Counted from the stretch's first letter, positions 15,932 to 24,886 are shown. The stretch: DNA of 37,904 bases from G021776435 sp046756245 (GCA_046756245.1 JBHHVZ010000016.1:1-37904), one strand, 5' to 3'. Numbers and translations: made by a program. The notes: a model not told the origin generated them from the letters alone.

Positions 15932-16939
15932 ATGAGCAACGCCGGCATTCCTGATATTCTCTCGTTTACGCGGCTGTCGCGCGCAGTCACCAACGTGAAG
16001 GCTCAGGCTGACACGGCGCGAACGGAAGCAGTCACGGGGCGCGTTGAGGACGTGACCAAAGAAACAGGCGGCGAAATCGGCGCCGTTCATCTGATCAAAA
16101 AAGCGGTCGAGGATTCGCAAGCCTATCAGCGCAGCCTGTCGTTCGCAGAAAATATAGCCCTCCGAACGCAGACGGTCCTTGGCAGGTTGACCGCCGACAG
16201 CAATCGCGTGGCCGTCAACGCTGTCTCGCAGTTCGGCGTCGGCGACGAAGCAGCGCTCAGAAGCACTGCGAAGGACGCAAGCGGGGCGCTTCTGGGAATT
16301 TTTTCGGCCCTCAATACCACCGACGGCGGGCGCGCGCTCTTCAGCGGCGACGCCGTCGACCGGCCGCCGCTTGGCGATCCGGAAATGCTGCTCGCGGACG
16401 TGCAGGCGATCATCGCCGGCGCGCCCGATGCGGCGAGCGCGGAAGCCGCGCTCGATACGTATTTCAACGATCCCGCCGGCGGGTTCCAGACGGCCGTCTA
16501 CACGGGCGGCGCCGGAACCGCGCCGACGACGGAGATCGCGCCGGGCGTCAGGGTCGACGCATCGGTCAAGGCCGACGCGCAGCCCATCAAGGATCTGATC
16601 CGCGGGCTTGCGGTCATCGCCAGTTTTGAAACTGCGCCTGCAGGCGGCCTCGGCGAGCGCGACAAGCTCTTGCGCGCCGCCGGCGAACGCACGCTGTCGG
16701 CGGAGAGCCCATTGAGCGAACTGCGCGCCGCCGTCGGAGTCGCCGAACAGCAAATCGGCGCCGCCAAAGAGCGCCATCAGATGGAAGAAACAGCGCTCAC
16801 CAGTCTCCTCAATTCGAAGACGCTGCGCGACCCGTTTGAAGCCGCATCGCAGTTGCAGCTTCTCGAAAGTCAGCTCGAAGCTTCTTTTCTGATGTCGGCG
16901 CGCATTGCGCGTCTTTCCCTCGCAAATTTCATCCGTTAA
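15932..16939 (+). CDS. flgL: Flagellar hook-associated protein 3, FlgL
   Basis: The 335-aa product is the second hook-filament junction protein. It is placed directly after flgK, with flagellin-like helices at both ends: N-terminal DILSFTRLSRAVTNVKAQAD, and C-terminal EETALTSLLNSKTLRDPFEA with LQLLESQLEASFLMSARIARLSLANFI. The N-terminal region is less canonical than that of enterobacterial FlgL, so position supports the call as much as sequence. flgI follows four bases after its stop. Confidence 0.9.
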   Translation: MSNAGIPDILSFTRLSRAVTNVKAQADTARTEAVTGRVEDVTKETGGEIGAVHLIKKAVEDSQAYQRSLSFAENIALRTQTVLGRLTADSNRVAVNAVSQFGVGDEAALRSTAKDASGALLGIFSALNTTDGGRALFSGDAVDRPPLGDPEMLLADVQAIIAGAPDAASAEAALDTYFNDPAGGFQTAVYTGGAGTAPTTEIAPGVRVDASVKADAQPIKDLIRGLAVIASFETAPAGGLGERDKLLRAAGERTLSAESPLSELRAAVGVAEQQIGAAKERHQMEETALTSLLNSKTLRDPFEAASQLQLLESQLEASFLMSARIARLSLANFIR

Positions 16940-16943
16940 GCTC

Positions 16944-18050
16944 ATGATCCGAAAACTTGCATTCTGCTTCGCCATTTTCGCCGCATCGGCAATCGCGCCG
17001 GCTTACGCCGAAGTCCGGCTTAAGGACCTTGTCGAAGTCGAAGGCGTACGCGGCAACGATCTCGTCGGGTACGGCCTCGTGGTTGGGCTTGACGGCACGG
17101 GCGATGGGTTACGAAATTCTCCCTATACAGAGGAAGCGCTTTCCAGCTTGTTGGAGCGTCTCGGCGTCAATGTCCAGGGCGAGGATTTTCGTCCTAAAAA
17201 CGTCGCCGCCGTGCTGGTTACGGCGACGTTGCCGCCGTTCGCGCGCACCGGCATGCAGATCGACGCGACCGTTTCGGCTATTGGCGACGCCAAGAATCTT
17301 CGCGGCGGCACGCTGATCATGACGCCGCTGAACGCCGCCGACGGTCAGATTTACGCCGTCGCGCAGGGGCCGCTTCTGGTCAGCGGGTTCTCTGCGGAAG
17401 GCGAGGCGTCGTCCATCACCGAGGGCGTTCCGACGGCGGGGACTATTCCGAACGGCGCCAGGATCGAACGCGAATTGCCGTTCGATTTCGACGAACTTGA
17501 CAGTGTCACGCTGACGCTGCGTTCGCCCGACTTCACGACCGCGGCGCGCATCGAAACGGCGTTGAACGTCGCTATCGGCAAGCCAATCGCCACCATGCTT
17601 GATTCCACGGCGGTTCGAGTTGAGCTCGACGGCTCTTATCGTTCGCCCGCGCACCTTATCAGCGCGATCGAAAATGTCGAAATTACGCCCGCCCAGAAAG
17701 CGCGCATTGTCGTCGATCAGCGTTCCGGCACGATCGTGCTCGGCGCCGACGTGCGCATTTCGAGCGTTGCGGTCGCACAGGGCAATCTGTCGATCCGCAT
17801 CGACGAAACGCCGCAAGCCTTGCAGCCCAATCCATTCTCCCGGCGCGGGGAAACGGTGGTGCTGCCGCGAACCGACATTTCGGTTGATGATCGGCCTGAC
17901 CGTCATATCGGCCTCATCAATGAAAACGTGACGCTCTCCGACCTTGTCTCGGGGCTGAATTCCCTCGGCGTCAGCCCGCGGGAAATGATCGATATTCTGA
18001 AGTCGATAAAATCGGCCGGCGCGCTTCATGCGGAACTTGTCGTGCAATAA
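16944..18050 (+). CDS. flgI: Flagellar P-ring protein FlgI
   Basis: The product is 368 aa from ATG 16944; a longer frame from 16905 would overlap flgL and mask the signal peptide. Residues 1-22 form a Sec signal (RKLAFCFAIFAASAIAPAYA). The mature protein shows the FlgI hallmarks RLKDLVEVEGVRGNDLVGYG, GLVVGLDGTGD and NVAAVLVTATLPPFARTG, and the C-terminal LVSGLNSLGVSPREMIDILK. It forms the periplasmic ring around the rod. FlgA, its assembly chaperone, is at 29839. Confidence 0.96.
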   Translation: MIRKLAFCFAIFAASAIAPAYAEVRLKDLVEVEGVRGNDLVGYGLVVGLDGTGDGLRNSPYTEEALSSLLERLGVNVQGEDFRPKNVAAVLVTATLPPFARTGMQIDATVSAIGDAKNLRGGTLIMTPLNAADGQIYAVAQGPLLVSGFSAEGEASSITEGVPTAGTIPNGARIERELPFDFDELDSVTLTLRSPDFTTAARIETALNVAIGKPIATMLDSTAVRVELDGSYRSPAHLISAIENVEITPAQKARIVVDQRSGTIVLGADVRISSVAVAQGNLSIRIDETPQALQPNPFSRRGETVVLPRTDISVDDRPDRHIGLINENVTLSDLVSGLNSLGVSPREMIDILKSIKSAGALHAELVVQ

Positions 18051-18230
18051 GACGCGCATCATTAGAGCCACACCGGATCGCCGGTTCGCGAAGCGTTCCG
18101 CAAAAAAGGTCCATTCTGTCTCCCGCCGGGAAAATCGAAAAAACTGAAGGCCGCAATTTTCCAAGCCCGTAGCGCCAAAGGGTCCATTTTGTCCATTTTG
18201 GAACGCCTCAAGAACATGCAATCTTCCGTC

Positions 18231-18277
18231 ATCCCGTGCGCAGCGCGGCATGTAATAACGCACTGCAGACACGGGAT
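18231..18277. repeat. REP-like palindrome A
   Basis: ATCCCGTG (18231-18238) pairs with CACGGGAT (18270-18277). The sequence CGTCATCCCGTGCGCA at 18227-18242 recurs exactly at 31597-31612 in the palindrome between the second fliL-like gene and flgD. The middle is not well paired. Confidence 0.6.
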
Positions 18278-18314
18278 CGCTCGCGGCAATGTCAGACGGA
18301 GCGTGCAGCAAGCG

Positions 18315-18361
18315 ATCCCGGATCGGCGCAGCAGCACTGCGTGCTGCAGAGCATCCGGGAT
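18315..18361. repeat. REP-like palindrome B
   Basis: ATCCCGGAT...GCAGCAC (18315-18337) pairs with GTGCTGC...ATCCGGGAT (18341-18361), a long imperfect hairpin with a three-base loop region. It lies within copy 2 of the dispersed repeat and has no counterpart in copy 1. Confidence 0.65.
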
Positions 18362-18622
18362 GACAATTTGCTGCGCGCACGGGACGGCATGTGCGGCGCG
18401 CGGGTCGAGGAAACAGGTTCATCCGGCCAATATAAGACCGCCGGGAAACGGTCGGATAACTATCCCCGTTTTTCCCGTAATGGGCGAAACGCGACGATGG
18501 CGAGCGCTATTTGCTCCGTTTCAGGCGCATTTCTTCTTGATAGCCGTCTCTGCCTTTCTATGCGAAGCGTCCCGCAAGTGCGGCGGCGGCTAAAGGCGAC
18601 CGGCGATTTACGCCGTCACGGG

Positions 18623-19732
18623 CTAAACATAGACGGCGCTATCTTCTTCTTCTTCCGAAGCGATCTTAACGAGTTCAAAGTCGCCCGCCGCCACCATCCG
18701 GCGGATCGTGCTCATAATCGCAGCTTGCGCGGCCTCGGCGTCGGCGACGGTGACCTGCTTGAGCTCCTCGACCTGTTCCTGATATTGCTGCGCCATGCGC
18801 TGCGAGATGTTCTCGAACAGAAAGTCGATCGTTTCCGGCGCATTCTGGCGGCCGTATTTCACCGCTTTCAGGAAAATTTCCGGCTCGACGGCGCGGATGA
18901 TCGCCGGCGCGACGTTCGGCGGAATGCGCGCAGGCAGGTCTTCGAACGTCAGGATATGGCTTTTCACTTCGTCGAGAATTTCCGGCGTCTTCATCGACAT
19001 GAAATCGAGAAGGCTCTGGCGCTTTTCCGCAGACATGTTGTTCATCAAATTGCCGATCATCGCGCCTGGGTTTTTCGCCCTCGATTTCTTGCGCAATGGC
19101 GCAAGAAACTCGCTTTCGACAGTATCGCCCAGGACCCGCAGCGCCTCCCGCCTGACATTGGCGGGCTTTGAAAGGCGGAAGAGCACGTCCTGAGCGAGTT
19201 CGCCGTCGAGCGCGCCCAAAACCTCGGAAGCCTTTTCGGAATCGATTCTCGCAAGGATCACGGCGATGGTCTGCGGCGTCTGCTTGGCGAGATAGTCGGC
19301 GAACGCTTCCGTGTCGGCGGTCTCCAGCCTTTCCCAAACTGTTTTGGCGCCCGGCGCGTCGATATCGTCCATAAGCCGGCCGACTTCTCCCGCATCCTTG
19401 AATTGGCTCAGCAGCTCGCGGGCCTTTTCGATGCCGCCACCAACGTCGCCGCCGACGCCGCCGTTGAGAGAAGAAACGAACTCCTCGACGACGTGCATCA
19501 GGTCCTGACGCGGAATGCTTTCAAGCTGGGCGTAGGCTTCTGCGAAGGCGCGAAGATGCTTATCGCCGATGCGCTCGATAACCGGCCCGGCCGCTTCCGG
19601 TCCCAGCGCCGCGATAATGAGCGCGGCCTTTTGCGGCTCTGAAAACCGGTTTGCGCGCGCCGGTGCCGGCTGATTCTCGGCCGCCATATCGGCGGGCCCG
19701 TTCCGGGCGATCTGCAAGGCTCTTGAGGTCAT
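18623..19732 (-). CDS. fliG: Flagellar motor switch protein FliG
   Basis: The 369-aa product is the C-ring component that meets the stator. N-terminal SEPQKAALIIAALGPEAAGP and the armadillo-like middle domain (about 130-240, with LAKQTPQTIAVILARI) are typical. The C-terminal domain includes PETIDFLFENISQRMAQQYQ and AEAAQAAIMSTIRRM. Its start overlaps the fliP stop in ATGA; a downstream Met16 is an alternative start. It is the last gene of fliF-fliH-fliN-fliP-fliG, whereas fliG usually follows fliF directly. The charged torque helix is more neutral than in enterobacteria. Confidence 0.92.
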   Translation of the reverse strand: MTSRALQIARNGPADMAAENQPAPARANRFSEPQKAALIIAALGPEAAGPVIERIGDKHLRAFAEAYAQLESIPRQDLMHVVEEFVSSLNGGVGGDVGGGIEKARELLSQFKDAGEVGRLMDDIDAPGAKTVWERLETADTEAFADYLAKQTPQTIAVILARIDSEKASEVLGALDGELAQDVLFRLSKPANVRREALRVLGDTVESEFLAPLRKKSRAKNPGAMIGNLMNNMSAEKRQSLLDFMSMKTPEILDEVKSHILTFEDLPARIPPNVAPAIIRAVEPEIFLKAVKYGRQNAPETIDFLFENISQRMAQQYQEQVEELKQVTVADAEAAQAAIMSTIRRMVAAGDFELVKIASEEEEDSAVYV

Positions 19733-20472
19733 GTTCCGTATCCCTTGACGACGGCGCCGGCGATTTCAATCCAGCCGTTCGCCAGAACGAAGAAAGCAAG
19801 CTTGAAGGGCAGAGAGACGACCGCCGGCGGCACCATCATCATGCCCATCGCCATCAAAATCGACGCGACAATGAGATCTATAATCAGGAAAGGTAGAAAA
19901 ATGACAAAGCCGACTTCAAAGGCGTGCTGAATCTCCGAAAGCATGAAAGCCGGCACGAGAATCGACAGCGGCGTCGGGCCGCTTTCGGCTGCGCGGGACG
20001 GCGCGACCTCGCTCAGCGTTTCCACGGCGACCGGCGAGACGCGCGCCGACATGAATCTCTCGAACGGCTCGAGCGCGCGCTCGAACGCCTGCTGCTCGGT
20101 GATGCTGTCGTCAAGCAGCGGCTGAATTCCATTATGCCAGGAGTCCGCAAAGACAGGCTCCATAACGAAATAGGTCAAAAACAGTGCAAGGCTGATGATA
20201 AGCATGTTCGGCGGCGACTGCTGAAGGCCGACCGCCTGGCGCAGGATCGAAAAGACGATCACCATGAAAGGAAGGCAGGTGATCATCATGGCGATGCCCG
20301 GCGCCATGCTCAGAACCGTCACAATCATGAAGAGCTGAATGACGCGCAGGCTGAGCCCGCCTTCCTGCGCTGCGTCGGTCGCGGCCTCCTGCGCCGCCGC
20401 CGGGTCTGCGGCGAAGAGCAGAATCAAAACGCCCGCCGTCAGCGCGGCGGCGATTCCGGCGTTGAGTTTCAT
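19729..20472 (-). CDS. fliP: Flagellar type III export gate protein FliP
   Basis: The 247-aa product has a cleavable signal (about 1-27, ending ADPAAAQ). FliP motifs follow: VIQLFMIVTVLSMAPGIAMM, MVIVFSILRQAVGLQQSPPN, ISLALFLTYFVM and the C-terminal FLIIDLIVASILMAMGMMMV. It is part of the FliPQR core of the export apparatus; fliQ, fliR, flhA and flhB are not in the window. Its ATG shares one base with the fliN stop (TGATG), and its stop overlaps the fliG start. Confidence 0.96.
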   Translation of the reverse strand: MKLNAGIAAALTAGVLILLFAADPAAAQEAATDAAQEGGLSLRVIQLFMIVTVLSMAPGIAMMITCLPFMVIVFSILRQAVGLQQSPPNMLIISLALFLTYFVMEPVFADSWHNGIQPLLDDSITEQQAFERALEPFERFMSARVSPVAVETLSEVAPSRAAESGPTPLSILVPAFMLSEIQHAFEVGFVIFLPFLIIDLIVASILMAMGMMMVPPAVVSLPFKLAFFVLANGWIEIAGAVVKGYGT

Positions 20473-20858
20473 CAGACGATATCCGACATGTCGACGATTT
20501 CAGTCAGGCGCACGCCAAGTCCGCCGCCTTCTTCCTCGCTTGTCTGGGCGAGTTCGCCGCGAGCGATGACGCGGTCCCGGACCCGCAGTTCGACCGGGTC
20601 TTCAAGCCGGCTGTCGAGCGGCAGCAGATGGTCGCGCTCCATGTCGAGAAGCTCGCCGATCAGCGGCCGTGCAGTTCCAACGGAAACAACGACTTCGATC
20701 GGCACGCTGAAGATAGCGCGCTTGAGCTGGTTGGCCGGCGCCGTCTCGCGGCGCTCGTAAACCGGTGCGTCCTGATCGGCCTGGCCGCCGCTCTCGCTGA
20801 CCGCAGCGAGATCTTCGGCGTCTTCGGCATCGATATCTTTTTCTTTGTTTTCGCTCAT
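20472..20858 (-). CDS. fliN: Flagellar motor switch protein FliN
   Basis: The product is 128 aa from ATG 20858, chosen because it overlaps the fliH stop in ATGA; a longer frame from 20912 lacks this coupling. The N-terminus is acidic. The C-terminal SpoA domain is clear: FSVPIEVVVSVGTARPLIGE, then PVELRVRDRVIARGEL and GVRLTEIVD. It forms the base of the C-ring with FliM. Confidence 0.94.
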   Translation of the reverse strand: MSENKEKDIDAEDAEDLAAVSESGGQADQDAPVYERRETAPANQLKRAIFSVPIEVVVSVGTARPLIGELLDMERDHLLPLDSRLEDPVELRVRDRVIARGELAQTSEEEGGGLGVRLTEIVDMSDIV

Positions 20859-21457
20859 GACTTGTTTCCGTTTTCTATCGATTGAACCGCGGTTTCGAGC
20901 TTTGAAAGACATTCGGCGATCGCTCGATCCATGTCGAATTCGACGCCGCCTCCCGGCCAGACGGCTCTCGCGGCGGCGCCGTCAAGTTCCGGATCGGCAG
21001 TGACCTTGATTGCGCCCTCGGGCGCCAGTTTTTCAATTTCGCTTTCGAGCCGCTCCGCCCATGCGGGAGAAACGGAAACATTCATGGCGGCGTCGCCCGC
21101 TTCGAGTTGAATTGCGGCGAAGGCCTTTGCGGCTTCCTCGGCGAAAACGCTTTGCGCGAGGCGCGGAAAGATCTTTTCAAGAATGAGTTTGAACGCATCG
21201 CCCATCTGGCGGTTTACGCGAACCGGGATTTCCGCCAGTTCCGTTTCAACGGCGGCGCAGACGGCGGCCAGGAATTTGTTTTCCTCGCCCGTTTCGGCTT
21301 CGGCCGCCGCTTGCCCGGCGGCGAAGCCTTCCGAATAGCTTTCCGCACGGGCGCGCTGCATAAAGACGGATTCAGCCTGTGCGCCCGCCGCCGCGGGATC
21401 GGTTTTATTCCCGCCGGCTGCGTCGAATCGTTCGAGGGTCAGCGTTGCGGCGCTCAT
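20855..21457 (-). CDS. fliH: FliH-like flagellar export regulator
   Basis: The 200-aa product is alanine- and glutamate-rich with a central helical region (ESYSEGFAAGQAAAEAE at about 40-56, the GxxxG-like repeat typical of FliH). A C-terminal domain (about 90-195) resembles the FliH/HrpE family. It would be the stator-like regulator linking the ATPase FliI to the C-ring. Sequence conservation is weak, so its place between fliF and fliN is a main argument; the Caulobacter counterpart is FlbE. Both ends overlap neighbours by 4 bp. Confidence 0.8.
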   Translation of the reverse strand: MSAATLTLERFDAAGGNKTDPAAAGAQAESVFMQRARAESYSEGFAAGQAAAEAETGEENKFLAAVCAAVETELAEIPVRVNRQMGDAFKLILEKIFPRLAQSVFAEEAAKAFAAIQLEAGDAAMNVSVSPAWAERLESEIEKLAPEGAIKVTADPELDGAAARAVWPGGGVEFDMDRAIAECLSKLETAVQSIENGNKS

Positions 21458-23022
21458 GCGGCGTCTTCCGTCGTCTCAAGCCATGATTTGATAAGCGCGG
21501 CGGTTTCATCGCTCTTGGCGTTGGCGAGTTCCTTGAGGGTCGAGACGGCGTCGGGCTGTTCGGGCGCTGCGAGATTTGCAGTCGGCGCAGCGGCGACGCC
21601 CGGCGCGTTCTCGTCATTCGAGCCGATCGCTTTAAGCGCTTCCGGCTGGGGAAGGTCTTTCGGCGACAGAAGGGGTTTGACAACGAACAGTCCGAGCACC
21701 AGCGTCACGATCGCCAGGATGATGACCTGAATGGCGGTCATCAGGTGACGTTCCACAAGTCCGGCGACGGGATTGGCTTTGACAAGAACTCCTTCGTCTG
21801 CAAGCGCCTTGAAGGGCAGGCTTTGAATCGTAATCGTGTCGCCGCGCGCTTCGTTATAACCGGCGGCGTTGGCCACAAGCTCTCTTAGCGTTTCCAGCTC
21901 TTCGGGCGTGCGCAGAACGGGGTCGCCGTCTTCTTCGGTTGCGTTTTCGGCGATCTGGTTGACAAAAACGGCGACGCTCAGCCGGCGAACCGCGCCGGGC
22001 AGCTTTTCGCGCTCGCGCCGAATCTCGGACAGGCTGTAGTCGACCGATTCTGTAGTTTCGGTTCTTTCCGTGCGCGACTGACCGCCTGCAGGCGCAGCGT
22101 CTCCTTCAGGCAGATTGCTGGCGACGGTGACGGCGCCGCCTCCGTCGCCGCCGCCGAGCGACGTTTCGGACGTTTCGGTGGTTTCCTTGCCGGCGATGAC
22201 TCGGCCGTTTGGATCGAAGACGCGTTCGGAAATGGCCTCGCGCTCCATGTCGATATCGAGCGAAACCTTGACGCGGGCGTTGCCCGCTCCGACGCGGGCC
22301 TCGATCAGGTCGAGAATATCGCGCTCGATTTTTTCCTCGCGGCCCGCCGCATCGCCCGCGTCGGCCGACATGATGTTTCCATCGCCGGGGCTCAGGATGA
22401 CGCCGCCGCTCGAATCGAGAACCGCGACATGTTCGGGCGCAAGGTTCGGCACGGCGGAAGCGACAAGAAAGCGAACCGCCTGCGCATGAGAGGGGTCGAG
22501 CCGGCCCTGACCCGTCGTCACGGTGACGACGGCGGTCGGCTTCGCCCGGTTTCTGGAAAATGCGCCGGCGTTCGGCGCTGCTATGTGGACGCGTGCGGCG
22601 CGGATGCCCGACGTTGCGAGGATCGTGCGCGCCAGTTCGCCCTCCTTGGCGCGCCAGTATGCGGCGTCGAACATGTCCGACGTGGTTGCAAAGCCGTTCA
22701 GCTCGTCAAGCAGCTCATAGCCTGCCTGGCCCTGTTGCGGCAGACCCTGGCCGGCGAGCGTCATGCGCGCCGCGTCGCGCTTGGCGGCGGGCACGTAAAT
22801 CGCCTCGCCGCGGATTTCATACGCCACGTCCATCCGTTCAAGCGCCGTGACGACTCCGTTCGCGGTTCTTCCGTCGAGACCGGCGTAAAGCAGCGCCATG
22901 TCCGGCGTCGCTGCAGTTCTCGCAAGGAGCGAGAAAGCGACGACGGTCGCCAGCACGGCCGTGACTAGCATGATGCGTTTTGCCGGCGTCAGAACGCGCC
23001 AAACTGAAACAATTCCCTGCAT
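21454..23022 (-). CDS. fliF: Flagellar MS-ring protein FliF
   Basis: The 522-aa product has membrane helices at about 17-35 and 425-450. Between them lie the ring-building motifs (LLYAGLDGRTANGVVTALER, then GFATTSDMFDAAYWRAKEGE, ARTILATSGIRAARVHIAAP and FRRSL-like segments further on). The C-terminal tail KELANAKSDETAALIKSWLE matches the FliG-binding peptide. It is the first gene of a five-gene minus-strand operon, divergent from fliL. Confidence 0.96.
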   Translation of the reverse strand: MQGIVSVWRVLTPAKRIMLVTAVLATVVAFSLLARTAATPDMALLYAGLDGRTANGVVTALERMDVAYEIRGEAIYVPAAKRDAARMTLAGQGLPQQGQAGYELLDELNGFATTSDMFDAAYWRAKEGELARTILATSGIRAARVHIAAPNAGAFSRNRAKPTAVVTVTTGQGRLDPSHAQAVRFLVASAVPNLAPEHVAVLDSSGGVILSPGDGNIMSADAGDAAGREEKIERDILDLIEARVGAGNARVKVSLDIDMEREAISERVFDPNGRVIAGKETTETSETSLGGGDGGGAVTVASNLPEGDAAPAGGQSRTERTETTESVDYSLSEIRREREKLPGAVRRLSVAVFVNQIAENATEEDGDPVLRTPEELETLRELVANAAGYNEARGDTITIQSLPFKALADEGVLVKANPVAGLVERHLMTAIQVIILAIVTLVLGLFVVKPLLSPKDLPQPEALKAIGSNDENAPGVAAAPTANLAAPEQPDAVSTLKELANAKSDETAALIKSWLETTEDAA

Positions 23023-23096
23023 TTTTTATTCGCCCATTAAGACCCTGCTCATGCGCATTAATCAGCATGATCGAATTTTCATTTACCATTTGATCA

Positions 23097-23111
23097 TTAA
23101 GAGGAGGTTAC
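23097..23111. promoter_or_regulatory. CtrA-like site in the fliF/fliL divergent region
   Basis: TTAA-GAGGAGG-TTAC matches TTAA-N7-TTAA with one mismatch. It is centred in the 146-bp region between fliF (minus) and fliL (plus). A second, weaker TTAT-N7-TTAA spans 23026-23040 next to the fliF start. The first site could serve both directions. Confidence 0.4.
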
Positions 23112-23168
23112 AAATACGCCGGTCAAACGACGGCCGACGATCAAATACGCAAGAACTGAGTATCGAAA

Positions 23169-23687
23169 ATGAGCGACAAGGAAGAATCGCCGGAAGAAGA
23201 AGACGCGCCGGAAGAGCGGAAAAAGAAATCGTCAACCATTAAGTCCGTTCTTTTCAGCGCGATAATTGCGATGACGATGGGCGTCGCCGCTGCGGCGGGA
23301 GTCTATTTCTTCGCGCCCGATTCCAAGGCTTGCGTCGCGGATACGGCCGTTGCATCCGAAGGTCACAACAACGCACGCGACAAACGGAATGTCACATTCG
23401 TTAATCTGGAGCCGCTCGTCGTTACGCTCGGACCGAATGCGAAGTCCAGTTATCTTAAGATTTCCGTCAGTCTCGAAACGAGCCATTCTTATGAAAAAGA
23501 ACTCGACGAACTGTCGCCGCGCTTTCGCGACGCGCTCAATACCTATCTGCGCGCCGTCGACGAGAACGATCTTATCGTACCGGCGGCGATGGCGAGGCTG
23601 CGCGCGCAGATGCTGCGCCGCCTGCAGCTCGTCGCGTCCGAACAGGCCGTGACCAACGTCCTGATCACAGAATTCGTCCTAACCTAG
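23169..23687 (+). CDS. fliL: Flagellar basal-body-associated protein FliL (copy 1)
   Basis: The 172-aa product has a charged cytoplasmic N-terminus (1-22), one membrane helix (about 25-48) and a periplasmic FliL domain (VTFVNLEPLVVTLGP, SSYLKISVSLET, LSPRFRDALNTYLRAVDEND, ITEFVLT). FliL forms a ring around the stator and supports its activity. It heads fliL, a DUF6468-like gene and motE. A second FliL-like gene is at 31038. Confidence 0.92.
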   Translation: MSDKEESPEEEDAPEERKKKSSTIKSVLFSAIIAMTMGVAAAAGVYFFAPDSKACVADTAVASEGHNNARDKRNVTFVNLEPLVVTLGPNAKSSYLKISVSLETSHSYEKELDELSPRFRDALNTYLRAVDENDLIVPAAMARLRAQMLRRLQLVASEQAVTNVLITEFVLT

Positions 23688-23696
23688 GAGCGTCCT

Positions 23697-24182
23697 ATGG
23701 AACTCGTCACCAATTTCATGCTTCTCGCAGCGACCGGCGCGGCCTGCCTTTATTGCTGGATTTTAAGCAAGCGCCTTAAAGGCCTTACGAGCGCCAAGAG
23801 CGGATTTGGCGCAGGCGTGGCGGCGCTTTCAAAATCGGCCGAAGAGATGAAGCAGGCGATGGAGAAAACGCGAACGGCGGGAGAAGAAACGGCGGCGCGC
23901 CTTGAGAGCCTGTTGCGTCAGGCAGACATGAAAAGCGCTCAACTCCGCGCGCTCACCAAACAACTTCGGGATATGAGCGCCTCGGTCGTTTCCGACACCG
24001 GGCGCGCCACGACGGAATACGCCGATACGCTCACGCCGCTGATCGGCGACGCCAATGATGCTGCGAACCGTCTTATCGAAGCGCTCGAGCAGACCTCGTC
24101 GGGCGTGCGCGAAAGCGCCGGTCATTTTGTTTCCGGCGCGTCGGTTCATCTGAATTGCGCGCATTCGGAGGCGGCTGCATGA
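23697..24182 (+). CDS. DUF6468-like membrane-anchored coiled-coil protein of the flagellar cluster
   Basis: The 161-aa product has an N-terminal membrane helix (about 6-24) followed by a long helical, coiled-coil-prone region (about 30-150). It has the look of the DUF6468 family found next to fliL and motE in alphaproteobacterial flagellar clusters, and no enzymatic motif. It has an AGGAG ribosome site and overlaps motE by 4 bp. A role in motor assembly or stator support is a guess from position; family assignment is from memory. Confidence 0.7.
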   Translation: MELVTNFMLLAATGAACLYCWILSKRLKGLTSAKSGFGAGVAALSKSAEEMKQAMEKTRTAGEETAARLESLLRQADMKSAQLRALTKQLRDMSASVVSDTGRATTEYADTLTPLIGDANDAANRLIEALEQTSSGVRESAGHFVSGASVHLNCAHSEAAA

Positions 24183-24886
24183 AACCCAATCCGCTGACGA
24201 TCCTGCTGGCGCTGCTTGCGCTTTCGTTTCTCGGCCGCGCCGTCAACTTCGCCGGCGCGGCCGCAGAAAGCCTGAGCGCGCCGGTCGATAAACCCGCCGC
24301 CGCGCCAGGACCAGCCGCTGACGTCATTGCGAATCTGGAAAAGGCCGCGGCGGGGCGATCCCAACCTGCTGACATTTCCGCCGCCGGAGCTGATCAACAG
24401 ACTGACAAAGCCAGCGCCGCCATTGATCCTGCGCCGCCGCCCGCCGAAAAGGTTTCGGAACCGGAATCATCAACGGCGGAGGGCGCCCCGTCAGCGCTTC
24501 TGAGCGAAATCCGCGCCCGTTTCGCAGCGCTGGACCGGCGCGAAGCCGAACTCGCCGACCGCGCGCGGCTTCTTGAAACGCTTGAAAAGCGCATCGACGA
24601 AAAGACCGAAACGCTCAAAGCCGTCAAGGAAGAACTTGAAAGCCGGTTGGCGTTCGCCGATACGGCCGCCAAGGACGACATCGCGCGTCTGGCCAAGATG
24701 TATGAGAATATGAAGCCGAAAAAGGCCGGCGAAATATTCAACGCCATGGACGCCTCGTTTGCAGCCGGGTTCCTGACGGAAATGAATAATGAGGCTGCAG
24801 CGCTCATTATGGCGAACATGGAAACGAACAAGGCTTATGCGGCGAGCGTCATCATCGCCGGGCGGAACGCGAACATCAATCGTTAG
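24179..24886 (+). CDS. motE: MotE-like periplasmic/flagellar protein
   Basis: The product is 235 aa from ATG 24179, which overlaps the preceding stop in ATGA. A signal or anchor lies at about 5-22 (LTILLALLALSFLGRAV), then an Ala/Pro-rich linker and a coiled coil (about 110-165). The C-terminal MgtE-N-like domain reads ARLAKMYENMKPKKAGEIFN, then FLTEMNNEAAALIMANME. In Sinorhizobium, MotE is a periplasmic chaperone for MotC. Similar proteins are often labelled MgtE-like, but no transporter domain is present here. Confidence 0.82.
   Translation: MKPNPLTILLALLALSFLGRAVNFAGAAAESLSAPVDKPAAAPGPAADVIANLEKAAAGRSQPADISAAGADQQTDKASAAIDPAPPPAEKVSEPESSTAEGAPSALLSEIRARFAALDRREAELADRARLLETLEKRIDEKTETLKAVKEELESRLAFADTAAKDDIARLAKMYENMKPKKAGEIFNAMDASFAAGFLTEMNNEAAALIMANMETNKAYAASVIIAGRNANINR

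Larger units (their letters stand above)
18108..18490 (-). repeat. Dispersed intergenic repeat, copy 2
   Basis: Read on the minus strand, it matches 1052-1390 in the same order of blocks. Block one is 18490-18416 (TTTCGCCCATTACGGG, ACGGGGATAG, TATCCGACCG). Block two is about 18225-18108 (AAAATGGACAAAATGGACCC). Between the blocks this copy has extra palindromic sequence absent from copy 1, which explains its greater length. A frame through block two reads MFLRRSKMDKMDPLA. Confidence 0.7.
18051..18622. other. Repeat-filled region between convergent flgI and fliG
   Basis: This 572-bp gap between convergent operons holds no gene I can support. It contains copy 2 of the dispersed repeat (18108-18490), two REP-like palindromes, and about 130 bp (18491-18622) before the fliG stop with no recognisable content. 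Transcription from both sides probably ends here, though I see no hairpin followed by a T run. Confidence 0.6.

Noticed and set aside
14476..15993. 505-codon minus-strand frame opposite flgK, and other long antisense frames
   Set aside because: These are third-position shadows of GC-rich genes; the plus-strand products have clear families.
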